In this document: positions 54,214 to 61,950 of the stretch, piece by piece
Layout of the letters: each line of letters begins with the position of its first letter
Position numbering within the stretch: position 1 is the stretch's first letter
Assembly (NCBI GenBank): GCA_964596775.1
Contig: CAZQVN010000002.1
Coordinates: forward strand, 1 to 64,000
Direction of reading: 5' to 3'
Source of the DNA: CAZQVN01 sp964596775
GTDB lineage: Bacteria; Eisenbacteria; RBG-16-71-46; JABDJR01; JAWXBZ01
Length of the DNA: 64,000 nt
Program-made: the position numbers and the translations under genes
The notes under the pieces: generated by a model
Told to the model about the DNA's origin: nothing
The model's input: only the letters and a program-made list of their open reading frames with translations
Databases searched by the model: none

Positions 54214-54552
54214 CTCCCGCGAGTCCGAGCCACGCGTCGGCGCCCCCCGGGAAGATCGACCAGCCGCANNNNNNNNNNNNNNNNNNNNNNNNNNNNNNNN
54301 NNNNNNNNNNNNNNNNNNNNNNNNNNNNNNNNNNNNNNNNNNNNNNNNNNNNNNNNNNNNNNNNNNNNCTCCCGCGAGTCCGAGCCACGCGTCGGCGCCC
54401 CCCGGGAAGATCGACCAGCCGCACACCCCGGGGCAATAAAGGCCGGCGTGGCATCGAAGGCTCCCGCGAGTCCGAGCCACGCGTCGGCGCCCCCCGGGAA
54501 GATCGACCAGCCGCACACCCCGGGGCAATAAAGGCCGGCGTGGCATCGAAGG
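54214..54552. repeat. 92-bp tandem repeat interrupted by scaffold gap
   Basis: Complete copies lie at 54369-54460 and 54461-54552; a partial copy begins at 54214 and runs into the gap. The last copy ends 2 bp before the stop codon of the downstream minus-strand lipoprotein gene. The gap most likely hides further copies. No unique spacers. Confidence 0.9.
54269..54368. other. Scaffold gap (100 N)
   Basis: Exactly 100 N inside the 92-bp repeat array; the true number of repeat copies is unknown. Confidence 0.95.
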
Positions 54553-54554
54553 CC

Positions 54555-56081
54555 TCAGCGTTGCAGCGCAAACGCGGCGGTCGACAGCCGTCGCCGACGG
54601 CCATCGACACCGGTCGAGGACCCGCACGGCGCGTCGCCGAAAGCCCCCATCACGCCGCAGGCAGCCAGCCGCGCCGGCGACCCAGCGGCCAGCCGAAAGT
54701 CGAGCGAGGCCGTATCGCAGAAGAGGGGGTCGAGGGCGATCACTCCGTTCGTTCCCGTGGGGTCGACGCACCCGGCAAAATTCCCCGAGCTGTTCGCGAA
54801 GAAGTCGCTGCAGGCCACCGTCACCGTTCCGCCGGTCCGGCAGTGGACTCCGAAGCCGCGATTGCCGGAAACGACGCATCGGTCGATCGCGACGGAAGCG
54901 CCTCCGGCCACGACGATCGCCGTCGAATCGCCGGGCACCATGCCCGCGCCGAAAATCGTCATCCTTCTGAGCGTGGCCGTGCCTCCTTCCTCGATCCGCA
55001 CTCCGGTGAGGCAGGCAAAGGCCATCACGATCCGGTCGAAAACGAGATCCCGGCTCTGGGCCGAGAAGATGCCGTAGTTGTTGCCCCAGAATTCGCAGTC
55101 GGTGAACGCCCCGGCGCAGTCCCGCGCAAGGACGGCTTCGGCGCCGAATTCACTGAACACCGTGCCGGTGACGTTGAGTTCGGCGCCGTCGGCCACCATG
55201 CCGTGGAGCCCGGTGACAAAGGAGCAGGCCTCGACCCGGTGGGTACCGCCGGTGATCCGCAAGCCGATCGCGCAGTTGTCGAACCGAAGCCCCCGGACCG
55301 TCACCGGCGCGAGGCCGGCAGGAACGACCAGGCCGATCCGGTCGCCGGTGCCGTCGACCCGGATCGTGTCGCCGGCGGCGGCGCGGATCACGATGCCGCT
55401 CTTGACGACCATGTTCGCGACCACGAGGTTTCCCATTCCATCGTCCACCAGGGTATCCGCGGGCGTCCGGTAGAAACCGAGGGTCCGGCCGGGGCCGGCG
55501 GTGAGTTCGACCGTGTCGCCGTCCGCAGCCGCGTTCAGGCAGTCCTGAAGAGAGCCGCAGTCGGACCCCGTGCCGTCCGGCGTGGCGCGGAAGAGCCTGG
55601 GACCCGGCATCTCCGGTTGCGTGTCGGCCGCCAGGACGTTCGAGAGGGGAGACACGTTGTCCGCATCATCCCGCGACCTGAGCGCGATGGTGTACCGCGT
55701 GTCCGGAGTCAGCCCGGTCAGCGTCATCGACTGGGTGGCGCCTCCCGCGGCCGGAGCCGGTGCGGAAACGGAATCGGCCGTCGAAAAGTTGGCCGCGGTG
55801 ATCGTGAACGTGGCGCGCCGGATTTCGTAGGAAGCCGCCGTCCCCTCCGTTCCGTCATCACCGGGAGCGGTCCAGGCAAGGGACAGGGTGGTCGGGGTCG
55901 CGCCGGTCACGCGGAGATCGGAGACGGCCGCGGGGGGCGTCGTGTCCGGTCCGGTCGTCTTCGATCCGCCGCAGCCGGCGGACAGGATCCAGAACAGGAA
56001 CAGAGGCAGCGGGAACCCGCGCCGGATGGAGGAGTCGAGACGGGGGCTTGTGCTATCGTCACGGCCGCTGAGCCGATGCAT
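54555..56081 (-). CDS. Lipoprotein with fibronectin type III and parallel beta-helix domains
   Basis: A 508-residue predicted lipoprotein. The signal region ends in a lipobox-like LSAGCGGS (Cys near 37). A fibronectin type III domain follows (about 50-155: AVSDLRVTGATPTTLSLAWTAP-like start, LTGLTPDTRYTIALRSRD). Residues ~165-470 form a right-handed beta-helix: LQDCLNAAADGDTVELTAG, VTVRGLRFDNCAIGL, HRVEACSFVTG. The end DPLFCDTASLDFRLAAGSPA is shared with the protein at 50740. AAGGAG lies 5 nt before the ATG at 56081. The stop codon abuts the 92-bp repeat array. Likely surface-exposed; ligand unknown. Confidence 0.8.
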   Translation of the reverse strand: MHRLSGRDDSTSPRLDSSIRRGFPLPLFLFWILSAGCGGSKTTGPDTTPPAAVSDLRVTGATPTTLSLAWTAPGDDGTEGTAASYEIRRATFTITAANFSTADSVSAPAPAAGGATQSMTLTGLTPDTRYTIALRSRDDADNVSPLSNVLAADTQPEMPGPRLFRATPDGTGSDCGSLQDCLNAAADGDTVELTAGPGRTLGFYRTPADTLVDDGMGNLVVANMVVKSGIVIRAAAGDTIRVDGTGDRIGLVVPAGLAPVTVRGLRFDNCAIGLRITGGTHRVEACSFVTGLHGMVADGAELNVTGTVFSEFGAEAVLARDCAGAFTDCEFWGNNYGIFSAQSRDLVFDRIVMAFACLTGVRIEEGGTATLRRMTIFGAGMVPGDSTAIVVAGGASVAIDRCVVSGNRGFGVHCRTGGTVTVACSDFFANSSGNFAGCVDPTGTNGVIALDPLFCDTASLDFRLAAGSPARLAACGVMGAFGDAPCGSSTGVDGRRRRLSTAAFALQR

Positions 56082-56127
56082 TCACACTCCTTGTCGAGGA
56101 TGGCGTCAGGGCGCCGACAACTAAAAC

Positions 56128-57408
56128 ATGACGCATTGTAAACGCTCCACGCTTCCGATGGGACTCCTCGTTTTCCTGGTCGCCGTCCTTGTCCCGGCGG
56201 TCGCGCGCGCCGCCGCTCCGGATCTCCCGGTCACCGCCACCGGAGGAGTGATCTTCGACGCGGACGTCGTGCCGTTTTTCGGCCCGGACGGACGCACCCG
56301 GGCCAGGATTTTCGTCGAGGTGCCGCACCGGTCCCTCCGGTTCACGCGGGACAGGGAGGGGTGGGGCTGCCGTCTCGAGGTCACGGTGATCGCCTACGAT
56401 CGCGGCGGAAACCAGCTGAACGGCGATCTCTGGACGCAGTCCGTCCGGTCGGCAACCCCCTCGGGAAGCGCCGACGCCAGCCGGCGGATCTATGAACTCG
56501 AAGTGGGCCCCGGACGGATGGACTTCGAGATCAAGGTCAGCCAGGTCGGTTCCGGGAGAACCGGAGTCTGGAAGAAGGAAGTGGAGGTTCCGCGCTACGA
56601 GATCCAGCCGCTCTCGATGTCCGGTCTCGTGTTCGGCCGCTGCGATCTCGACTCCACGGCGCTCGATCCCGCCTGGTCCCGGGGCAACTTCTTTCCCGTG
56701 CCGCGCCGGCGCTACGGGGAAACCCGCCCGGTGGCCTGTGTCTACGGGGAGATCTACGACCGGGTTCCCTCCTCCGACAGCGTGTACGCGGTGTCCTACC
56801 GGGTGATCGACGGGTCCGGAAAGACCCGGGATTCCTGGGACGACGCGGTGGAGAGGATCGACGGGCGGGGCGTCTTCATCCTGCACCCTTCCGTGGCGGA
56901 CCTGTCGCTCGGTTCCTACCGGCTCCGCGTGGACGTGAAGGTCGGAGAGGTTCGCGACCAGGCGGAGCGGAGTTTCGAGGTCGATGAAACGCGGTTCAAC
57001 CTCTTCGACGACCGCCAGATGGTCCGCGGGGTTCTCTCCTACGTGGCCACGAACGAGGAACTTCTCGTTCTCGAAAACCTCCCGTCGGACAGCCTCTCCG
57101 GTTTCTGGGACGATTTCTGGCGCCGCCGTGACCCGGCCCCGGAGGCCCCGGGAAACGAGAACCTCACCGAGTTCGTCCGGCGCGTGCAGTATGCGAACGC
57201 GAACTTCTCGATCCTCGGTTCGGGCTGGAACTCGGACATGGGGAGGATCTACATCCGCTACGGACAGCCGGACCAGATCGACCGGTCCGCGTTCAGTTCC
57301 GGCGGGCCCCCGCGCGAAATCTGGACCTACCTCGACCGGAACCGCCAGTTCATCTTTGCCGACACGGACGGATTCGGGCGCTACCGTCTCGTCGGGTCGG
57401 AACGCTGA
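56128..57408 (+). CDS. GWxTD domain-containing exported protein
   Basis: A 426-residue protein with a signal peptide (hydrophobic core about 11-28). The C-terminal part contains FSILGSGWNSDMGRIYIRYG near residue 370, a variant of the GWxTD motif (Ser for Thr). This family is frequent in Acidobacteria, Gemmatimonadetes and Eisenbacteria-like genomes and has no known function. The middle part looks beta-rich. ATG codons at 56128 and 56158 are both possible; neither has a good ribosome site. It diverges from the beta-helix lipoprotein gene with a 46-bp spacer. Confidence 0.8.
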   Translation: MTHCKRSTLPMGLLVFLVAVLVPAVARAAAPDLPVTATGGVIFDADVVPFFGPDGRTRARIFVEVPHRSLRFTRDREGWGCRLEVTVIAYDRGGNQLNGDLWTQSVRSATPSGSADASRRIYELEVGPGRMDFEIKVSQVGSGRTGVWKKEVEVPRYEIQPLSMSGLVFGRCDLDSTALDPAWSRGNFFPVPRRRYGETRPVACVYGEIYDRVPSSDSVYAVSYRVIDGSGKTRDSWDDAVERIDGRGVFILHPSVADLSLGSYRLRVDVKVGEVRDQAERSFEVDETRFNLFDDRQMVRGVLSYVATNEELLVLENLPSDSLSGFWDDFWRRRDPAPEAPGNENLTEFVRRVQYANANFSILGSGWNSDMGRIYIRYGQPDQIDRSAFSSGGPPREIWTYLDRNRQFIFADTDGFGRYRLVGSER

Positions 57409-57574
57409 CAACTCCCGGATGCCGCGCGTCCTCGACCGGATAAAGAGGCCGGGGGGCCACCTCTCAATCCAGCCGGAGGCGCCCGCCTTGCGACTGCACA
57501 AGACATTTGAAAACAAGGTCTTGTGGTCCATACCTCAACCGAAATGGAGCTCTCCGCATCCTGGTTGAGGCGCC

Positions 57575-57604
57575 TTGACAGTGAGGCAGCCCGGCTCCTA
57601 TTGT
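57575..57604 (+). promoter_or_regulatory. Candidate sigma70 promoter of an intergenic transcript
   Basis: TTGACA (57575-57580, perfect consensus) and TATTGT (57599-57604) are separated by 18 bp. The predicted start is about 57611. Two hairpins lie just upstream: CACAAGAC/GTCTTGTG at 57497-57525 and CCTCAACC/GGTTGAGG at 57533-57570. Confidence 0.5.
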
Positions 57605-57610
57605 CCCGGC

Positions 57611-57841
57611 CGGTTTGCCCTGCGCGAGCTCCTGTCGCTCGACGTGGCGAGCCGGCACTTCGATCCCGCCCGGGCGGTTGTTGCGTCAGCGGCGGGGAGA
57701 CGAGCGGTCCGTGTTCGTGAGGGTCGCCGGTGTCCGTTTCCATAAGTGTCCGAACGTCCTCGACCCCGTCCGCAGGCGGGGTCAGGTGCCCGGGGGGGCA
57801 AGGGAGGGCCGGGTTCCACGCGGAACCCGGCCCTTTTTTTT
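57611..57841 (+). ncRNA. Candidate small non-coding RNA (~230 nt)
   Basis: A stretch without a credible reading frame lies between a promoter with a perfect -35 box and a textbook terminator. It is predicted to fold: CCGGTTTGCC (57610-57619) pairs with GGCGAGCCGG (57646-57655) using two G-U pairs, and GACCCCG/CGGGGTC forms a hairpin near 57760-57783. I see no tmRNA, RNase P or SRP signature. A 6S-like RNA is possible but not supported by a specific motif. Alternatively it is a long leader ending in an attenuator before the rhomboid-TPR gene. The rest of 57409-58009 shows nothing else. Confidence 0.45.
57806..57841 (+). terminator. Strong intrinsic terminator
   Basis: A perfect 12-bp stem, GGGCCGGGTTCC with its complement, a 4-nt ACGC loop and eight T directly after the stem. 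It is the clearest rho-independent terminator in the window and stands about 400 bp after the last plus-strand gene and 168 bp before the next. Confidence 0.93.
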
Positions 57842-58009
57842 CGTCGGGACGTGAAACCTGCCGCCGCGCACGACCGCCCGCGCGCACGAATCCCACCGAC
57901 TCGCAGGAGCGCGCCGCCGCGGGGTCCTCCTCAAGCCCGTGGAGAAGCTGTCGATAACCAGCAAGACACGTTCTTCCAGTCTCTTGCGGTCCGGAGTTCA
58001 CGTACATTC

Positions 58010-59272
58010 ATGTACTATTTTTTCTACGTACCCATCGGCACGGAACTCCCTGTGCGCCGCTTTCCCTTCGCGGTCGTCTCTCTCGTGGCCATGAACCTCG
58101 GCTACTTTCTCCTCTTCCAGTATTCGCCGGCCCACGCCGGAAAGATCGGGGCCCTGGCCCTGGACACGGCCCATCCGACGCTCCTCAAGGCATTCACGGC
58201 CTGCTTTCTCCATGGAAGCTGGATGCATCTCATCGGCAACATGGTCTTCCTCGTGACCTTCGGACCGGCGCTGGAAAGCCGGATCACCGGCGCCCGTTTC
58301 CTGCTTCTCTACCTGGCCTCCGGCATCGGAGGGATGCTGATCCAGGTCGAAGCGAACGCGCTCGCCGCGTTCGGTCACACACCGCCGTTCGTGCTCGGCG
58401 CCTCCGGCGCCGTGGCCGGAGTCCTCGGCCTGTTCGCGGTCCGCTGCGGGTTTGCCCGGGTCCGGGTCGCGCATGTCACCATGGCCCTCGTCCAGGGACA
58501 ATCGCGGTTCGGCACGGTCCGCCTGAACGGCGTGGCCGCCGTCGCCGGGTGGATCCTCCTGCAGGTCGTGTACGCGCTGACCGCCCAGGCCGCCGGCGGA
58601 GGGTCCATCGCGTTCGCGTCCCACTTCGGGGGCGTTTCGCTCGGCATCCTCATGGCGCTCCTGTTCGGACTGCATCGCGACGCCGCGGTCGAATGCATCT
58701 GGATCCGCTCCCGCCGCCACATGGACGAGCGGAACTGGTTCGCCGCGCTGGGCGAAACGACGACCTACCTCGAGCGGGTTCCGGAGGATGTGGACGCGTG
58801 GCTTCAGGTCGCGCGCCTGAACCGGATTCTCGACCGCCCCGAGGATTCCTCCCGCGCGTTCAGGAAGGCGCTGGACCTGCTCTGGTCCAGCGGTGACGGG
58901 GACCGCGCCGTGGCGGTTCTCCGCGAGATCCGCCGTCACTACCCGGAAACACGGATACGGCCGGCGCTCCTGTTCCGGCTGGCCGACACCATGCGCCGCG
59001 GCGGCGATCTTGGCTGGGCCTCGCATGCGTTCCAGGACTACGCGCGACTCTACCCCGGCCACGAACGGGCGCCCGGGGCCCTGCTCAGGTCCGCGGAAAT
59101 AGAGTCCCGCTACCGGAACGACCTGAACCGGGCCGGCGGCCTCTACCGGGAGCTCGTCGACCGGTGGCCGGACGGCGCGGAGGGGCGTGAGGCCTCGCGC
59201 CGGCTCGAGGCGATCGAGCGGATCCTTGCCGGGTCCGGCATCTGCGGCGCGGCTCCGGCCGGGCAAAACTGA
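58010..59272 (+). CDS. Rhomboid protease fused to TPR-like domain
   Basis: A 420-residue protein. Residues 1-215 form a rhomboid: LHGSWMHLIGNMVFL near 65 (His, Asn), LGASGAVAGVLGL near 128 (Ser) and FASHFGGVSLG near 205 (His). Residues ~235-410 are helical repeats resembling TPRs (WFAALGETTTYLERVPED, AWLQVARLNRILDRPEDSS, ASHAFQDYARLYPGHERA). The TPR part probably faces the cytoplasm and may recruit partners. The start at 58010 opens with hydrophobic MYYFFYVPIG; the GGAG upstream is at a long 13-nt spacing. It lies just before the mre operon on the same strand. Confidence 0.85.
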   Translation: MYYFFYVPIGTELPVRRFPFAVVSLVAMNLGYFLLFQYSPAHAGKIGALALDTAHPTLLKAFTACFLHGSWMHLIGNMVFLVTFGPALESRITGARFLLLYLASGIGGMLIQVEANALAAFGHTPPFVLGASGAVAGVLGLFAVRCGFARVRVAHVTMALVQGQSRFGTVRLNGVAAVAGWILLQVVYALTAQAAGGGSIAFASHFGGVSLGILMALLFGLHRDAAVECIWIRSRRHMDERNWFAALGETTTYLERVPEDVDAWLQVARLNRILDRPEDSSRAFRKALDLLWSSGDGDRAVAVLREIRRHYPETRIRPALLFRLADTMRRGGDLGWASHAFQDYARLYPGHERAPGALLRSAEIESRYRNDLNRAGGLYRELVDRWPDGAEGREASRRLEAIERILAGSGICGAAPAGQN

Positions 59273-59309
59273 GAAGCCGCCAAGATCTTTTGCCGCAACC
59301 GTTTTAACC

Positions 59310-59338
59310 TTGTCGCTTCCGGCCGCGTCTGTTATTTT
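59310..59338 (+). promoter_or_regulatory. Possible mreB promoter
   Basis: TTGTCG and TATTTT lie 17 bp apart, each with 4 of 6 consensus bases, in the 236-bp space before mreB. The leader would be about 160 nt. No riboswitch motif is recognised. Confidence 0.3.
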
Positions 59339-59508
59339 TCGCGCGGTTTCCAGGGGCGAATGAAATCCATCCGCGCGTCCGCTTCGCGCGATCGTTGACC
59401 GGTACGTGCAACGTCATCGCGTCCCTCCTCACTGGCGTTTTTCCATCAAGACAGATACCGCCACGGACGATCCCGATCGCCCCGGCGTTTTGAAAGGCAG
59501 GAGCAAGG

Positions 59509-60543
59509 ATGATTGATCGCCTCATGGGCATGTTCTCCAACGACGTGGCCATCGATCTCGGAACGGCGAACACGCTGGTCTACGTCAAGGGGAAGGGGAT
59601 CGTTCTCAACGAACCCTCGGTGGTGGCCGTGGACCGCGCCTCCGGAAAGGTCGTCGCCGTCGGCAAGGGCGCCAAGGAAATGCTCGGCCGCACTCCCGGT
59701 GAGATCGAGGCGATCCGTCCGCTGCAGAACGGCGTGATCTCCGACTTCGAAAAGACCGAAGACATGATCCGCGAGTTCATCATGAAGGTCCAGAAGCGGA
59801 AGTTCCTCGTCCGCCCGCGCATCATCGTGTCCGTGCCGTCCGGCATCACCGAAGTGGAAAAGCGTGCCGTGCGCGATTCGGCCGAGCAGGCGGGCGCGCG
59901 TGAAGTGTTCCTCGTTTCCGAGCCGATCGCCGCGGCCATCGGCGTGGGACTTCCGGTGGACCGCCCGTGCGGCAACATGGTCGTGGACATCGGCGGCGGT
60001 ACGACGGAAATCGCGGTGATGACGCTCAACGGAATCGTCAACTCCACCTCGGTGCGCGTCGGCGGCGACAAGATGGACGAGGCGATCATGCAGTACATCA
60101 AGCGCGCCTACAATCTCCTGATCGGCGACCAGACCGCGGAGCAGATCAAGATCAAGATCGGCTCGGCGTTCCCGCTCGAGCACGAGGAGGAGATGGAGAT
60201 CAAGGGGCGCGATCTCATCGGGGGCATTCCCAAGACGATCAAGATCTCGTCGACGGAGGTGCGCGAGGCGCTCCAGGAACCGGTCAACCAGATCGCCGAG
60301 GCGCTTCGCTCCTCGCTCGAGCAGACCCCTCCGGAACTCGCCTCCGACATCGTCGATCGCGGCATCCTCATGACCGGCGGAGGATCGCTGCTGCGCGGTC
60401 TCGACATCCTGCTGCGCGAGCACACGAATCTCCAGCTCACCGTGGCCGACGATGCCCTGCTCTGCGTGGTTCTCGGGTGCGGGCGGATTCTCGACAAGTT
60501 CGAGCAGTACGACAAGGTCCTGATGAAGCCTTTCCGGGATTGA
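59509..60543 (+). CDS. mreB: Rod shape-determining protein MreB
   Basis: A 344-residue actin homologue that polymerises under the inner membrane and guides elongation. The phosphate-1 loop reads AIDLGTANTLVYVKGKG near residue 13; MVVDIGGGTTEIAVM near 160 is phosphate-2, and ILMTGGGSLLRGLD near 288 the adenosine motif. AGGAG lies 6 nt before the ATG at 59509. It starts the operon mreB-mreC-mreD-mrdA-rodA. Confidence 0.97.
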   Translation: MIDRLMGMFSNDVAIDLGTANTLVYVKGKGIVLNEPSVVAVDRASGKVVAVGKGAKEMLGRTPGEIEAIRPLQNGVISDFEKTEDMIREFIMKVQKRKFLVRPRIIVSVPSGITEVEKRAVRDSAEQAGAREVFLVSEPIAAAIGVGLPVDRPCGNMVVDIGGGTTEIAVMTLNGIVNSTSVRVGGDKMDEAIMQYIKRAYNLLIGDQTAEQIKIKIGSAFPLEHEEEMEIKGRDLIGGIPKTIKISSTEVREALQEPVNQIAEALRSSLEQTPPELASDIVDRGILMTGGGSLLRGLDILLREHTNLQLTVADDALLCVVLGCGRILDKFEQYDKVLMKPFRD

Positions 60544-60607
60544 GGGGCGCCGTCCCCCGGTCCGGCATCCGGGTCCCGCTCCACTTCTTCGACAGGACCC
60601 CGCGACG

Positions 60608-61438
60608 ATGTGGAATCCGATAGATCTCCTTTCACGCCTCCTGGCTCTGCTGGAGCGCCACAAGAGCGCCGCTCTTCTCGGTGCCGCGGTACTGTTTGCC
60701 CTGACCCTTTACACCGGAGGGTCCGCCGCGCGTTTCACTCCGGTGCGCCGGGTCCTGGACCTCGGGCTGGGCACGCTGCACACGGGCATCTCCAGCGCGA
60801 TGGCCGTGCTGAACGTGTGGGTCTGGAAGGAAAACTCGGATCTCAGGAACGCCCTGATGGAGGAACGTCTCGACCGGTTGCGCTTTGATGAGGCTCTTCG
60901 CGAGAACGAGAGATTCCGCGCCATGCTCGGATTTCTGCCTCCTCCCTCGTTCGTGCCCCTGCCGTGCCTGATCATCGCGGCCAGCCCCGAACCGCTCGGC
61001 GGAAGCATCACCGTGAACCGGGGCACGTCGTCCGGCTTGCGCGGCGGCGAAGCCGTGGTTTCGCTGGAAGGCCTCGTCGGCCACGTCTCGGAACTTCACG
61101 GCAACCGCTCGCTGATCAAGCTCGTGACGAACTACGACTCCCCGGTGGCCGTTCGCGTGGAGCGGAACCGGGTGCTCGGTGTTCTCGAGTGGGATCCCGC
61201 GACGGCCCGGCTGCACATGCGCAACGTTCCCGCCACCGAGGAGGTGGTTCCGGGAGATTCGCTGATCAGTTCCGGTTTCGGCGGGATCTACCCTGAGGGG
61301 CTTTTCGTCGGAACCGTGGAGTCGGTGCGGCCCGATCCGATGGGGCTGGTCCAGGAGATCCGGGTCAGCCCCGGCGCGCGGTTCAATCGGCTGGAGGAAC
61401 TGTTCATTCTTCGCCCGAAGAGTCCGTTCGCGCCGTGA
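60608..61438 (+). CDS. mreC: Rod shape-determining protein MreC
   Basis: A 276-residue bitopic inner-membrane protein. One transmembrane segment at about 17-36, a coiled coil around 60-100 (LRNALMEERLDRLRFDEALRENE-like), then two beta domains with GLRGGEAVVSLEGLVGHV near 142 and GDSLISSGFGGIYPEGLFVGTV near 220, all typical of MreC. It scaffolds the elongasome in the periplasm. Its stop overlaps the GTG start of mreD. Confidence 0.95.
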   Translation: MWNPIDLLSRLLALLERHKSAALLGAAVLFALTLYTGGSAARFTPVRRVLDLGLGTLHTGISSAMAVLNVWVWKENSDLRNALMEERLDRLRFDEALRENERFRAMLGFLPPPSFVPLPCLIIAASPEPLGGSITVNRGTSSGLRGGEAVVSLEGLVGHVSELHGNRSLIKLVTNYDSPVAVRVERNRVLGVLEWDPATARLHMRNVPATEEVVPGDSLISSGFGGIYPEGLFVGTVESVRPDPMGLVQEIRVSPGARFNRLEELFILRPKSPFAP

Positions 61439-61950
61439 AAACGCTGCTCTTCGCGGGAATCGCCTTTGCGCTGCTGTTCGAGCCGACCGTCGGCGCCCGC
61501 CTGGCCCAGTTCGGAGGAACGCCGCGGATCCTGCTCGGGATCGTGGTCTACTTTTCCCTCGTGCAGGGCGCCACGCAGGGGATCCTGTTCGGTCTCTTCG
61601 CGGGCCTGCTCGCCGATCTCACCTCGCTGCACACGACCGGTCTCAACATGATGAGTTATTCTGTCGTCGGGTTCACGGTCGGGCACACCTGGGAGTCGAT
61701 GTACAAGGACAACGCGCTCACCCAGGCGATGGTGCTGTTCCTGGCCGTCCTGCTCCACGAGTCGCTGATCTATCTCGTCGTCACGCGCCTGGAAATAGAG
61801 GCGTTTCCGCCGTACATGCTCCGCTTCGGCATCCCGAACGGGCTGTTCACGGCGATACTCTTTCCGCTCCTGATTCTCTGGATCGAGCGGACGTTCCGGA
61901 GGGAGATTTCGTTCGATGCGCGTCGGGTGGTCGTCCGCAGGCGCCGTTAG
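61435..61950 (+). CDS. mreD: Rod shape-determining protein MreD
   Basis: A 171-residue inner-membrane protein with five or six hydrophobic segments, the usual size for MreD. GLFAGLLADLTSLHTTGLNMMSY-like sequence near residue 57 is typical. Translation begins at GTG (61435), overlapping the mreC stop as GTGA. Its 3' end overlaps mrdA by 35 bp. Confidence 0.88.
   Translation: MKTLLFAGIAFALLFEPTVGARLAQFGGTPRILLGIVVYFSLVQGATQGILFGLFAGLLADLTSLHTTGLNMMSYSVVGFTVGHTWESMYKDNALTQAMVLFLAVLLHESLIYLVVTRLEIEAFPPYMLRFGIPNGLFTAILFPLLILWIERTFRREISFDARRVVVRRRR

Noticed and set aside
57611..57841. tmRNA, RNase P RNA, SRP RNA or tRNA
   Set aside because: No tRNA-like ends, no RNase P conserved cores and no SRP Alu or helix 8 sequence could be seen. 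No T-loop-like GGTTCGAATCC motif was noticed anywhere in the window.
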